NCBI GenBank assembly: GCA_041751875.1
Contig: JBGSIC010000016.1
Location: 1 to 64,000, forward strand
Origin: JBGSIC01 sp041751875
GTDB lineage: Bacteria; Bdellovibrionota; FAC87; UBA2466; JACKAF01
DNA: 64,000 bases
Direction of reading: 5' to 3'
The notes under the pieces were generated by a model. The model was not told the DNA's origin. It worked only from the letters and a program-made list of their open reading frames with translations, and did no database searches. Positions within the stretch are counted from its first letter, which is position 1. Each line of letters opens with the position of its first letter. The position numbers and the translations under genes are program-made. Positions 9,597-19,845 of the stretch are shown here, piece after piece.

Positions 9597-11786
9597 GTGG
9601 ACGAAAATTTATTACTCCTCATTCGCGCAGTAGTTAAGGTAAGAGCGAAGCTTATTGCTTTGCTTCTCGGTCTATCCTTTGCGTTCGCGTTCCATACTGT
9701 CCGATCGGCGCAGCCAACTTTTCGTGCCGATATAAAAATTTATTTGCGTCAGTCCGAAAGCTCACCACTCTCCGTGCTAGGACTTGAGTCCTACCAAAAC
9801 AAAGACATTATCGCGAGTCAGGCGGAGCTAATCGAAACGTACCCGATTTACCAGCGTGTTCTTCCCCTGTTGCCCCAGAGCAAAGAAGCGGTAAAAGCAT
9901 CACCCAGCATTTTTGAGCGGATTGCCGAGGGATTGCAGTCCCTTCTCTTTACTCACGATGTTCTAAAGGAGTCAGAGGACTACCAGAACCGGCATTTCAA
10001 GTATTTCCAGGCTCTCATCTCCACTTACTACGACGGAGAAGGAAACCATTTTACCATCTCGGCTCACCATTCCAATCCTCGCACCGCAGCCGAGCTTGCA
10101 AAAAAAGCAGCGAATGCCCTGATTGACCTCAACATTGAGATTTCTTCTAAAACCATCTCTTCTGTTGCCGAGCTACTCAATCGACGCGTTCAGGAATCTG
10201 ACAAACGCTTGGGGCAAAGTACGCGTGAAATCACCGATTTCGCCAGAAAATACAAAATATCTTCAGGCCGCGGTGATCTTTCTAATAAGTATACTCGCTA
10301 CTATGAACTGGAAAACCAAGTTAACCAGCGAACAGCGGAAATTAAGCAGTTTGAATCAACCTTAGAGTACAACAAAAAGCGCGCACAAGAGCTTTTGGAG
10401 AAAACCAAGGAAAGCCTTTTGCAGTCGAACTACAACAAGGTTCAAGGTCTGGTTAGCCAGATTCAGCGTTTGGAGTTCAACCTTCTCCAAATGCAAAACA
10501 ACGGAAGCAAGAAAACCGAATACCTTGAAAGACGATTAACTCAATTGAAACGGGATTTATCAAAGGAACTCGAAACGAACAACGGCTCACGTGGTTCGGA
10601 AGACATTCAGGCCTCTCTCGGAGAACTCACCCGCAAAATCGCTTCCGATGAACTCTCTCTCAAGACCGCTCAGTTTGCTCTTCAAAACGCCCTGACGTCC
10701 AAGAAAAAGTATGAAACGGAGATCGAATCAATTCCCGAACTCGAGGCACAACGTAGTGCTTTAATGTTGCGTCACAACCAACTTTTACGTGTTCATGAAC
10801 TTTTGACCGAACGTTACTTCAAAGCGCTTTCCAGCAGCGAAGTAACCTACAGTAAGCTCTACTTAATTGATGACCCCGCCCTCAACAGTAATCTCTTGGG
10901 CATGGATAAGGTGCGCCGTTTATGCACGCTAATGGGAATAAGCATTATCTTGGTCATCGGCTCGCTAGTCATTTACGACATGATGACGCGCACAGTGTTC
11001 ACCACAGAACAACTTTCTCGTTTGGAAAACACCGAATACTTGGGTGCGATCGATCACATTGGGCGTCTGAAATCCAAGAACCTTGTGAAGCTTTTCGAAG
11101 CGGATATACATATAGCGAGAATTGCTCATACAATTAATAGGACATTGCAAAAGCAAGCGCCCCAACGCCTCTCAAATGTGATCTCATTTTGTAGCGTTAA
11201 CCAAAAATCCGGTAAATCGGTCAGTTGCTTGGCGATCGCGGCTTGTCTTTCCCGCACCAACGGACCGGTATTGGTACTTGATTTTGACTTCCGTGCTTTT
11301 AACCGTTCTGTGACTCGCTATTATCGTCAACACAACCCGTCCGAAGGACATTTGGGTAGTGTCGATAACCTGCTCAACCAGGTGAAAAAAGGTACGCTCA
11401 AGACCCTCCCCTTGGTTGTCGCACAGCTGGTCGACGAGGGACATGATGCCAACGTCATGATCAACTACCTCAGAAACGATTTTGAAAAAGACCTCGAAGT
11501 TCTGAAAAAGCATTTCCGCTATATCTTGATCGATTTGGCTCCTTTGGTATTCCTCGACGCTATTATGGCCGTGGAAAAATCTAACCAGATTATTTGCTGC
11601 TGTCCCGAAGGCCAGGTTAAGCAACGCGATCTAGTCGCCCTAACCGATGCCCTAGTCAAAGCGAAGGATCCGGAAGCTCGTATCCTCACTTTGCTCACGA
11701 ACAGCCGAATGAAGCTCAACCACACTGGTTACTACGCGTACCAGGCGTACATGCGCAAGTACTCGGCACGGCGAACAGCCGCTTAG
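9597..11786 (+). CDS. Wzc-type polysaccharide co-polymerase with C-terminal BY-kinase-like domain
   Basis: A first membrane span near the N-terminus (LIALLLGLSFAFAF) is followed by a Wzz-like periplasmic domain with long coiled-coil stretches, and a second span CTLMGISIILVIGSLVIYD. The cytoplasmic domain resembles bacterial tyrosine kinases: Walker A-like NQKSGKSVS, Walker A' VLVLDFDFRAF and Walker B YILIDLAPL. The first Walker A position is not Ala/Gly. The C-terminus has five tyrosines within 14 residues (YYAYQAYMRKY), as expected for an autophosphorylated Tyr cluster. The family controls chain length and export of capsular or exopolysaccharide. I chose the GTG at 9597 with AAGAGAG upstream; a TTG at 9516 would add 27 residues. 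An SLBB protein gene lies just downstream. Confidence 0.85.
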   Translation: MDENLLLLIRAVVKVRAKLIALLLGLSFAFAFHTVRSAQPTFRADIKIYLRQSESSPLSVLGLESYQNKDIIASQAELIETYPIYQRVLPLLPQSKEAVKASPSIFERIAEGLQSLLFTHDVLKESEDYQNRHFKYFQALISTYYDGEGNHFTISAHHSNPRTAAELAKKAANALIDLNIEISSKTISSVAELLNRRVQESDKRLGQSTREITDFARKYKISSGRGDLSNKYTRYYELENQVNQRTAEIKQFESTLEYNKKRAQELLEKTKESLLQSNYNKVQGLVSQIQRLEFNLLQMQNNGSKKTEYLERRLTQLKRDLSKELETNNGSRGSEDIQASLGELTRKIASDELSLKTAQFALQNALTSKKKYETEIESIPELEAQRSALMLRHNQLLRVHELLTERYFKALSSSEVTYSKLYLIDDPALNSNLLGMDKVRRLCTLMGISIILVIGSLVIYDMMTRTVFTTEQLSRLENTEYLGAIDHIGRLKSKNLVKLFEADIHIARIAHTINRTLQKQAPQRLSNVISFCSVNQKSGKSVSCLAIAACLSRTNGPVLVLDFDFRAFNRSVTRYYRQHNPSEGHLGSVDNLLNQVKKGTLKTLPLVVAQLVDEGHDANVMINYLRNDFEKDLEVLKKHFRYILIDLAPLVFLDAIMAVEKSNQIICCCPEGQVKQRDLVALTDALVKAKDPEARILTLLTNSRMKLNHTGYYAYQAYMRKYSARRTAA

Positions 11787-11804
11787 GAAAGAGCCAGGCT
11801 CATC

Positions 11805-13013
11805 ATGGATGCGAACGTCTCTTTTCTCTTTCTTCATTTGATTGACGAACTTAAGGTGGGAGGCGCTCAAACCCACCTACTCACTCTACTACGCGCAGCT
11901 CACCGCTATCCTTACCGCCACAAGGTAGTAAGTCTGTTTGGCACGGGGCCACTTCAATCAGAAATTGAAGCTTTAGGGATTGAAGTCATCGTTCTCGACC
12001 TACGGCCTTTCTTGCAAAAGCGGCGCTACTTCGCATGCGTCGCGGAACTCCTCAGTTTACTTAAGAAGGAAAAGCCGCAGATTGTGGAAGCTCATCTGAG
12101 TTGGAGTCGTCTTCTAGGATTATGCGCCGCCACGCTAGCTAGGACTCCTCTTCGCGTGGGTTTTGAACAAGGAGACCTCTATCTTAGTTCGTGGAAATGG
12201 CGCGCGGTGAACTGGGTGGGACAATTTTTTGCTCACAAGATTATTGTGTGCAGCCATTGGCTAAAAGAATGGGTCCAGCAAACACACGCCGTATCTTCTT
12301 CTCGCCTGGAAGTTTTTCACAACTGTGTCGACCCTGAGGCATTTAAGTTAAGTTCTCCAGCTAGTCGAGACACTCTGGGTCTTCCATCTCACAAATATCT
12401 AGCAGTAACAATCGGAACACTCGGCAAAGGCATTCCTAAACACATCGATGTTTGCCTACAGGCGCTAGCCGAAGCGAGAAAAGCCGAACCGGAATTAGCT
12501 TTGGTCGTTTGCGGAGAAGGAGAGTTAAGAGGGCAGCTTGAAGCTTTAGCCAACCAGCTTGGGCTTAAAGAACACGTCCGTTTTCTCGGAAACCGCCGGG
12601 ATATCGCCGCTATTCTAAGCCACTCCACTGTGTTTTGCCATGCCGCTCCACTCGAACCGTTTGGTATTGTTTGCTTAGAGGCACTAGCGTGTGGGGTGCC
12701 AGTCGTTATCCCCGACTCAGGCGGAATGGCGGAAATTGCGCCCCACAACGTCGCAGGACTGCACTACCCCGCCCTAGACGTCTATGCACTGAGTGATAGC
12801 CTGCTCCGCCTCTGCCACCAGCCTCACACGCGCATGCGAATGATCAAGGCCGGAGCACAAATCCTCTGGGAAAGGTTTTCTGTCCAAAAGTACATTCCTC
12901 GCTTGTACGCCTTGTACGGACTACCGGAGCTAGCGGAAAACAAGAATCATCATGACGCCGCGCCTATAAAACTTATGCAGGGAGTTGCCGAAAAGTTAAA
13001 TGGACCCGAATAA
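11805..13013 (+). CDS. Family 4 glycosyltransferase
   Basis: This 402-residue GT-B enzyme opens with HLIDELKVGGAQTHLL, the usual GT4 N-terminal glycine loop. The C-terminal half has LVVCGEGELRGQLEALA and VRFLGNRRDIAAIL. The diagnostic EPFGIVCLEALACGVPVV and DSGGMAEI follow, where the E(x7)E pair binds the nucleotide sugar. It lies 18 bases after the Wzc-like gene and 15 before the SLBB gene, on the same strand, so the three form an operon. It should act in the cytoplasm on a lipid-linked intermediate. The transferred sugar is unknown. Confidence 0.9.
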   Translation: MDANVSFLFLHLIDELKVGGAQTHLLTLLRAAHRYPYRHKVVSLFGTGPLQSEIEALGIEVIVLDLRPFLQKRRYFACVAELLSLLKKEKPQIVEAHLSWSRLLGLCAATLARTPLRVGFEQGDLYLSSWKWRAVNWVGQFFAHKIIVCSHWLKEWVQQTHAVSSSRLEVFHNCVDPEAFKLSSPASRDTLGLPSHKYLAVTIGTLGKGIPKHIDVCLQALAEARKAEPELALVVCGEGELRGQLEALANQLGLKEHVRFLGNRRDIAAILSHSTVFCHAAPLEPFGIVCLEALACGVPVVIPDSGGMAEIAPHNVAGLHYPALDVYALSDSLLRLCHQPHTRMRMIKAGAQILWERFSVQKYIPRLYALYGLPELAENKNHHDAAPIKLMQGVAEKLNGPE

Positions 13014-13028
13014 CTTGCAACCTTTTCT

Positions 13029-13532
13029 ATGCTAAAGCGGACCCAATCTAGCTTACTGACTCTAGTACTTATCTTCGGATTGGTTTGCCCTCCTTCTCTC
13101 GTGGCCGAGCAAGGTCTACAGTTTCGAGAAGAATCAGGCGGCCGGGGCAGCGAGTTTATCAGCAGCGACCAGCCGAAGTCAGTGCTAATGCAAGTTACCG
13201 TGATTGGAGCCATCGGGAAACCCGGTGTGCACTGGGTCCCGGTGAACACAGACCTTATTACCTTTGTCGCCCTTGCTGGCGGTATCAGCCCCAACAACAA
13301 GTCTCTGATGTCCATTAAGAGAAAAGTGCGTGGGGAGTATCAAAACTACGTGGTAGACTTGGAAGATGTTTTCGAAAGTGGTGACGCCATCCCCATTCTA
13401 CGCAACGGAGACATCATTCACGTCCCGCAATACTTGGGTGTGATCAGTGAAGATGTCATGCGCACCCTTTCGGTCATCTCCACCGTACTTTCCCTTACGA
13501 TCACACTTATATTCTTCGCTGAACGCATCTAG
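13029..13532 (+). CDS. SLBB-domain polysaccharide export-associated protein
   Basis: The 167-residue protein has a signal peptide (residues 1-26, hydrophobic LLTLVLIFGLVC). One SLBB-type domain follows, with VTVIGAIGKPGVHWVP, FVALAGGISPNN and LRNGDIIHVPQ. A C-terminal hydrophobic segment LSVISTVLSLTITLIFF ends in a short charged tail. Full-length Wza/GumB-type export proteins have an N-terminal Poly_export domain that is missing here, so this looks like an accessory protein rather than the outer-membrane channel itself. It ends the plus-strand operon and its stop overlaps the convergent glycosyltransferase gene by four bases. The channel for this locus is not in the window. Confidence 0.75.
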   Translation: MLKRTQSSLLTLVLIFGLVCPPSLVAEQGLQFREESGGRGSEFISSDQPKSVLMQVTVIGAIGKPGVHWVPVNTDLITFVALAGGISPNNKSLMSIKRKVRGEYQNYVVDLEDVFESGDAIPILRNGDIIHVPQYLGVISEDVMRTLSVISTVLSLTITLIFFAERI

Positions 13533-14797
13533 CGCGTTATCACAACATTTCCCACAAATCTTTGTACGTCTTTTTGAAAACGTTCTTCACTAAATTTTGC
13601 TTCGACTCGAGCCCGAGCATTTAAACCGCAGGCCCGAAGCTCATCGGGATGATCCATCAGCGCCCCTATCCTGGCAGAAAGCGCTTTAGCGTCTTGTGCT
13701 CCGATCAGCCAGCCGCCATTCCCTTCTTCCACGGCATCAGAAACGCCACCGGTCAATGTTCCAATCACGGGAACCCCGCAGGCTTGCGCTTCCAAGTAAA
13801 CAATGCCGAAGCCTTCGACCTCACGCCGCTTTGGATCTTCATACGAGCAAAGAACAAAAAGATCACTGCACTGATAGAATTCGCGCAGGTTCTTCTCGTC
13901 GACCCAGCCCACCCAAGTAATCAAGTCAGCCATTCCCCATCTCTTCGCCTCTTCTTTCAAAGCTTTCTCATCCGGCCCGGTTCCCCCAATGCGGTATACA
14001 ATCTGCTTGCGTTGCTCGGCAGAGAGATAAGAAAGCGCTTCGAAAACAGTCCGGTAGCCCTTGTAATGAACCAGACGAGACAAGCTGCTGAGGACCCATT
14101 TGTTTTGCACCCCCAAACGAATGCGCAACTGATTTCGGTCGGCGTCACTGGCAGGCACAAAACGATGGGTGTCGACCGCTAAGCAAAGCACCTCTACCTT
14201 AGCCCCAGGACAAATATTCTTTACCAGGTTTGCAGAGTAGCGGCTGTTGGCCAAAACCAAGGTCGCACGGGAAAAAACCCAGCGGCGAAGTGGCCCCCAG
14301 AAAACCTTTCGCCATCCGGTGGCATATGGCAGCAGCTCCAGTCCGTGAGCAAGAAGAATGAAAGGACGCACGCCTCTGACAGCTGCAATCAGGCCCTCGG
14401 GATACCAAATACTCGCTAGAAATACCTGACCCAGGTTCCGGCTCAAAAAAAAGAGTGAAGCGATCTCGCGCCACGGGCGCTTCTTGGGAACATGATAAAA
14501 CCTCGCTCGTTCATCTCTGCCCTCTCCTTCTACCGATGTGACCAACGCCACAGGTTCTCCGGAGGAAAGGCTAAAACTTTTTACAAGGTCACGACAGAAG
14601 TTGGAAATCCCCCCCGGCACGGGCGGGTATTCATAGGAAAGCATCACAACCCGCTCAACCGGGCTTGAGGTACCGCGTTTAGCTGGTTCTTTGGAAGCCA
14701 TGTTCGACTTGAGTGCGGCCCTGCCGCACCGCCTCTCTGTTGGAATTGCATCAATGATAAACTTAAATACGGTAGCTTGATACCATTTAGTCTCCAC
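13529..14797 (-). CDS. Family 4 glycosyltransferase
   Basis: The GT-B domain starts at VVMLSYEYPPVPGGISNF and contains LAHGLELLP, VLANSRYSA and LSRLVHYKGY. DLFVLCSYEDPKRR and EGFGIVYLEAQACGVPVI follow as the donor-binding E(x7)E region. I placed the start at GTG 14797 because a perfect AAGGAGG (complement of 14804-14810) lies six bases upstream. An ATG at 14701 would give a protein 32 residues shorter that begins closer to the conserved domain, and it remains a real alternative. With the GTG start the divergent neighbour begins only 20 bases away. Substrate is unknown. Confidence 0.85.
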   Translation of the reverse strand: METKWYQATVFKFIIDAIPTERRCGRAALKSNMASKEPAKRGTSSPVERVVMLSYEYPPVPGGISNFCRDLVKSFSLSSGEPVALVTSVEGEGRDERARFYHVPKKRPWREIASLFFLSRNLGQVFLASIWYPEGLIAAVRGVRPFILLAHGLELLPYATGWRKVFWGPLRRWVFSRATLVLANSRYSANLVKNICPGAKVEVLCLAVDTHRFVPASDADRNQLRIRLGVQNKWVLSSLSRLVHYKGYRTVFEALSYLSAEQRKQIVYRIGGTGPDEKALKEEAKRWGMADLITWVGWVDEKNLREFYQCSDLFVLCSYEDPKRREVEGFGIVYLEAQACGVPVIGTLTGGVSDAVEEGNGGWLIGAQDAKALSARIGALMDHPDELRACGLNARARVEAKFSEERFQKDVQRFVGNVVITR

Positions 14798-14817
14798 CCT
14801 TTTCCTCCTTATAATAT

Positions 14818-16170
14818 ATGGCGCACCGCTCAATTTTAATCGTCACGCCCCACTTTGCGCCCGAGAGCCACGCCGCCGTTTTTCGCGCCTACAAACTGGC
14901 GCGCCACTTGCCTGCGATGGGATGGGAAGTTCACGTCCTGACGGTGGACACGAACTACAACTACCTCGAAGACCCGCAACTCATCGCCGCACTCCCGCGC
15001 AACGTTCACATTCACCGTGCTCGCTACATTGAACCCTCACTGCGGGGCTTGCGGCGCTTGATGAGAAAGGGAGAATTCGGTAGCGGCGCGAAAAAGCCCC
15101 CCTTCTCTCCCCCTTCGGTTTCCGCTTCCGCGTCCAAGACTGCTCTGAAGTCCCTCTATCACCGCTTACTTGCTCGTTTTCTTTTCGTACCGGATGCGTT
15201 TTGGACCTGGACCAATCCCGCCATTCGAGCCGCGAAAAAAATCATGCGAGAAACCCAAACTGAAGTCTTCATGACTTCAGCGCCACCTTATTCAATGGCC
15301 AAGATTGGAAAGGCGCTCAAGAAAGAAGGCTTTAAGTGGCTCGCCGACATGCGAGATCCGATGCTCAGCGATCATCGCCTTACCTCAAGTTATTCGGCCG
15401 TTTTCTCCCGTCAGAAAAACGCCGTCGATGCAATGGTGCTCGGGGCCGATGCCGTTTCGCTGGCCTCATCTTCTGCGGGGCTGCTTCTTTCAGATCAGTA
15501 CGGCGCGCGTGTTTCTTCTAAGCTCCATTTCATTCCCACAGGCTTGGATAGGGCGCTACTCCCTCGCCAAACTCAAGCACCCGTCTCCGAACCTTATTTC
15601 GTTTTTTCAGGCGAATACCTTCCACAGTACGGGGAAGAATTTCTACGGGCTTTCGCCGATGCACTCAAGCAAAGCAAACAATCGGCGCGCCTCTACTTAA
15701 TAGGTCGTCTGGCTATCAATGCTCCGATAGTCCAACCGATCATTGACCGCCTCGGCTTGCAAGACAGCGTGATTCTGAAAGACCACCTTCCCCAAAGCGA
15801 ACTCTACGTGTGGATTGCCCACGCCCAGGCAGCCGTTCTGATCGGGGCCACTCAGTTTCGTTGGGCAATTCTGTACGCAAAACTCATCGACTATCTGGCG
15901 ATGAAGAAACCCGTTATTGCGCTCGTGCCGGATCCGAGCGAAGCACGCAAGTGGCTCCAACGCACCGGCCTCGGAATTTTCCTTGATGGGTCTCTTACCG
16001 AACAATCCGCGCTCCTAGCACGCGTGGTTGAAGAGGGCCCCTCCAAGTTTGTCCAACCTGTCCCGCGTGAGTGCGAGCGCTTTGGCGTCGAACATCAGGT
16101 GCGCGCCTTTAGTGAGGTGCTCGACTCCGCTCTTCAATCGGGAAGGACCAACCACCATCGCGCCGCTTAG
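14818..16170 (+). CDS. Family 4-like glycosyltransferase
   Basis: The 450-residue protein begins SILIVTPHFAPESHAAVFRAYKLARHL, the N-terminal loop typical of GT4 enzymes. FMTSAPPYSMAKIG and WLADMRDPM belong to the acceptor-side domain. The C-terminal half has PTGLD, FVFSGEYLPQYG, ARLYLIGRL and AAVLIGATQFRWAILYAKLIDYLAMKKPVIAL. The C-terminal Glu pair is less canonical than in the neighbouring enzymes. No Shine-Dalgarno is visible before the ATG; a TATAAT lies at 14810-14815 but is too close to the start to serve it. It is followed 23 bases later by another glycosyltransferase gene. Confidence 0.8.
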   Translation: MAHRSILIVTPHFAPESHAAVFRAYKLARHLPAMGWEVHVLTVDTNYNYLEDPQLIAALPRNVHIHRARYIEPSLRGLRRLMRKGEFGSGAKKPPFSPPSVSASASKTALKSLYHRLLARFLFVPDAFWTWTNPAIRAAKKIMRETQTEVFMTSAPPYSMAKIGKALKKEGFKWLADMRDPMLSDHRLTSSYSAVFSRQKNAVDAMVLGADAVSLASSSAGLLLSDQYGARVSSKLHFIPTGLDRALLPRQTQAPVSEPYFVFSGEYLPQYGEEFLRAFADALKQSKQSARLYLIGRLAINAPIVQPIIDRLGLQDSVILKDHLPQSELYVWIAHAQAAVLIGATQFRWAILYAKLIDYLAMKKPVIALVPDPSEARKWLQRTGLGIFLDGSLTEQSALLARVVEEGPSKFVQPVPRECERFGVEHQVRAFSEVLDSALQSGRTNHHRAA

Positions 16171-16193
16171 CGCGCAAACGGGTCAATTAATCT

Positions 16194-17075
16194 ATGCGCG
16201 TCGTTGTCAGTCTAACCACAATCCCGTCACGACTGCCTCAACTCCGACAGATCCTGCAGTCTCTGCGCCGCCAAACGCGCAAACCCGACGCGATTTATCT
16301 CAATTTGCCTTTTCATTTCCGCCATAGAACTCTGGGATCTCTTCCCCAAACTCCTTCCTTCCTGGATGCATTCCCGGAGGTAACGGTTTTGCGCTGCGAA
16401 GACTTTGGTCCCGCCACAAAACTTCTCCCGGTGCTCAAACGGGAAACCTCTCCCGAAACGCTTCTGGTTACCGCCGATGATGATACGGTTTACCCCCCAG
16501 AATGGCTGCACCACCTTGCCGAGGCGGCAAATCGCCTACCCGATTGCGCACTCGCCTACCGCGGTCGCCAGTTTGTCCGGCACGGCAACAAAGTACTCTA
16601 CTGGCACTCACGGGTAGTCGCTTGTCACACACTCAGGCGCGCCATACCGGTGGAAATTCTTACCGGGACCTGGGGTTGCGCGTATCGCCGGCGCTTTTTT
16701 GATGATCAAGTCTTCGCAATGGATCAGCTGCCCACTGCCATGCTTTGCGATGATCTATGGTTCTCCGGCCATCTTGCTCGTAGAAAGGTGCGCCGCCTCG
16801 TTATCCCTTTTCCCGTGCCCATGGCACAGACTGGCGCCGCAGAGGAACTAAACCCACTCTATCCCCTCAGCCAGCAAAAAACCTATCCCGACCAAACCAT
16901 CGCGCATTTCGCTCCTTACTGGATCCACCGCTGGAAAACCGATGCAAATGCTGGCTGGGGATTGTGGCGACGTAAAATCCTGAACTTCTGGTACCTGCGC
17001 CCCCAAGCCCTCCCCGAGGTTTCCCGTCTTAGTAGCGGAATTCAGTCCCTACTTGGGCTTCTCCGGTCACGCTAG
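16194..17075 (+). CDS. Putative glycosyltransferase (GT-A like)
   Basis: The 293-residue protein begins VVVSLTTIPSRLPQLRQIL and has QTRKPDAIYLNLP, RCEDFGPATKLLPVL and LLVTADDDTVYPPEWL, where the DDD is a metal-binding DxD site. GTWGCAYRRRFFDD and LCDDLWFSGHLARR resemble the acceptor and catalytic-base regions of small glycosyltransferases seen in polysaccharide loci. No membrane segment is apparent. It directly follows a GT4 gene on the same strand and ends the polysaccharide region. The family assignment rests on the fold-level pattern, so the exact family is uncertain. Confidence 0.7.
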   Translation: MRVVVSLTTIPSRLPQLRQILQSLRRQTRKPDAIYLNLPFHFRHRTLGSLPQTPSFLDAFPEVTVLRCEDFGPATKLLPVLKRETSPETLLVTADDDTVYPPEWLHHLAEAANRLPDCALAYRGRQFVRHGNKVLYWHSRVVACHTLRRAIPVEILTGTWGCAYRRRFFDDQVFAMDQLPTAMLCDDLWFSGHLARRKVRRLVIPFPVPMAQTGAAEELNPLYPLSQQKTYPDQTIAHFAPYWIHRWKTDANAGWGLWRRKILNFWYLRPQALPEVSRLSSGIQSLLGLLRSR

Positions 17076-17313
17076 TCACGTAACCCCTCTGACGCCCGTT
17101 CTCATCGTGTGTTGTCACGCCTGTCTTGACTCCGCTTTTTGACCTTAGAGGTGCCGAACTAATAGTGGCAAAACAGGTCATAGAAACGAGACTTGCGGCA
17201 GCGCGCTAAAAAACTGCTCTAGGCGGCTGACAGCAGGATAAAGCTCCGTTAGTATCAACTTGAGTACTGAGATTTAAACAGGGTTTAGCCCGCAAGAAAG
17301 GACATTTTCCCCC

Positions 17314-18429
<1,116 letters not shown>

Positions 18430-18438
18430 GATAGAAAT

Positions 18439-19128
18439 ATGCGTTTGATCGTTCTTGTTTCTCTTTTCCTCATTCATCCTTTCTCGGCCACCGCTGAAAT
18501 AGTCGACAACGCCGGCTTCTTCGACAGAGCCACTCGGGCTCGCGCCCAGGAAGAAATCCGCTCGCTTCAGAAAACCTACAAGAGCGGCATCGACATCTTT
18601 ACTTATAAGACGGTTCCAGGCTTAAAACTTTCCGGGGATCCTCGAATGGCGGAAGCCGAACTCACTGGGTGGCTTGAAACCCGGGCCGGTAAGGTCAACG
18701 GGCATAACATGCTCGTTTTGGCTATCCAGAATCCACCTTATCTGATGGTCTCGTTGGGAACCGTCCTACGAGGGCGCTCGGTTTTTAGTCCCAACGATCG
18801 CAATAGTATGGTGCGCCTGCTTGCCGACCGATTTCGTACCGAGGAAATGAACAAAGGTCTTCTTGAGCTAGTCTCCTTTGTCCGGTCTACTTTTAGCAAC
18901 CGCATTGAAGGCACAAATATTCCCACTTTCACTGAACGCATTACGCAACAGATGATGGCCCAACAGCAGCAACAGCAAAAAAATGCCGGCCCTTCCTCCC
19001 TTTTGAACTGGGTCGGGTTGGTTCTTGTGCTGGTGTTCGGTGGTTGGCTCGCCTACAACGTTTACCAAACTTTCGCCAATACCAAGAAGGGCCTTCTCAC
19101 CCAACGCCCCGCCAAGGAAACTCCGTAA
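18439..19128 (+). CDS. TPM-domain membrane protein (YgcG-like)
   Basis: The 229-residue protein has a signal peptide (VLVSLFLIHPFSATA). A TPM domain begins VDNAGFFDRATRARAQEEI and continues through GIDIFTYKTVPG and HNMLVLAIQNPPYLMVSLG. A Gln-rich linker (QQQQQQ) follows near residue 180, and a C-terminal membrane span LLNWVGLVLVLVFGGWLAYN. TPM domains have been linked to phosphatase activity and photosystem repair in plants, but in bacteria their role is mostly unknown. The domain should face the periplasm. The TAA shares one base with the ATG of the next gene (TAATG), so translation is coupled. Confidence 0.75.
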   Translation: MRLIVLVSLFLIHPFSATAEIVDNAGFFDRATRARAQEEIRSLQKTYKSGIDIFTYKTVPGLKLSGDPRMAEAELTGWLETRAGKVNGHNMLVLAIQNPPYLMVSLGTVLRGRSVFSPNDRNSMVRLLADRFRTEEMNKGLLELVSFVRSTFSNRIEGTNIPTFTERITQQMMAQQQQQQKNAGPSSLLNWVGLVLVLVFGGWLAYNVYQTFANTKKGLLTQRPAKETP

Positions 19129-19787
19129 TGGATCGCCTTCGCGAGCACCTGCACGACTATAAACACGTCATATGGGATTGGAATGGCACCCTGCTTGACG
19201 ACGTCCACCTGTCCGTAGAAGTCATTTGCAGTCTTTTAGAAACTCACGGTTTAGCGCCTATTACCGTCGAGGCTTATCGCGCAAAGTTTCGTTTTCCTGT
19301 TGTGCAGTATTACGAAGACCTGGGCTTTGATTTTGTCGCTAAGCCATTCGCGCGCATGGCAGACCTTTTCATTGAATCCTACAACGCCAAAGTAAAACGC
19401 TGTCAGCTTTTCCCGGGCGCCCCCGAGCTTATTGGGGAGTTAAATAGCAGGGGAACGCGGCAAAGCATTCTCTCAGCGGCACGAGAATCTGATCTCACAG
19501 AACTCGTACGTCACTATGGTTTGGACATTCACCTGGACCACGTTTGCGGCCTGAGCGATCATTATGCCGCGGGTAAGGTGGAACGGGGAAGGCTGATGCT
19601 ACAAGAGTCTGGCATCAATCCGCAAGATTGTGTCCTGGTCGGAGATACTGAACACGATGCCGAGGTCGCTTACGCACTCGGAATTGCGGCCGTGGTATTA
19701 GCCGATGGACACCAAGACGCCGAGCGCTTGAGCACGCTGAAAACCAAAGTCTTACCCTCCCGCTACCTCCTTTCTCAGCCGAAATAG
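19128..19787 (+). CDS. HAD-superfamily phosphatase (phosphoglycolate phosphatase-like)
   Basis: The protein is 219 residues from the ATG at 19128. Motif I is IWDWNGTLLDD near residue 17; the second acidic position of DxD is Asn, the recognised DWNGT variant. Motif II is ILSAARES, the motif III lysine is in AAGKVERG, and motif IV is VLVGDTEHDAEVA. An alpha-helical cap follows motif I, as in Gph-like enzymes that clear 2-phosphoglycolate, although other small phosphoesters are possible. The start is set by the TAATG overlap with the upstream TPM gene. A longer frame opening at 19044 would run inside that gene. Confidence 0.85.
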   Translation: MDRLREHLHDYKHVIWDWNGTLLDDVHLSVEVICSLLETHGLAPITVEAYRAKFRFPVVQYYEDLGFDFVAKPFARMADLFIESYNAKVKRCQLFPGAPELIGELNSRGTRQSILSAARESDLTELVRHYGLDIHLDHVCGLSDHYAAGKVERGRLMLQESGINPQDCVLVGDTEHDAEVAYALGIAAVVLADGHQDAERLSTLKTKVLPSRYLLSQPK

Positions 19788-19845
19788 GCAGCGCAGACTG
19801 TCACTTCCCCCATCAGCTCGCCAAATTGACACAACGCAATAATCT

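Noticed and set aside
14777..14815. TTGATA and TATAAT as a promoter for the plus-strand glycosyltransferase
   Set aside because: The spacer is 27 bases and the -10 box ends two bases before the start codon, which would put the transcript start inside the gene.
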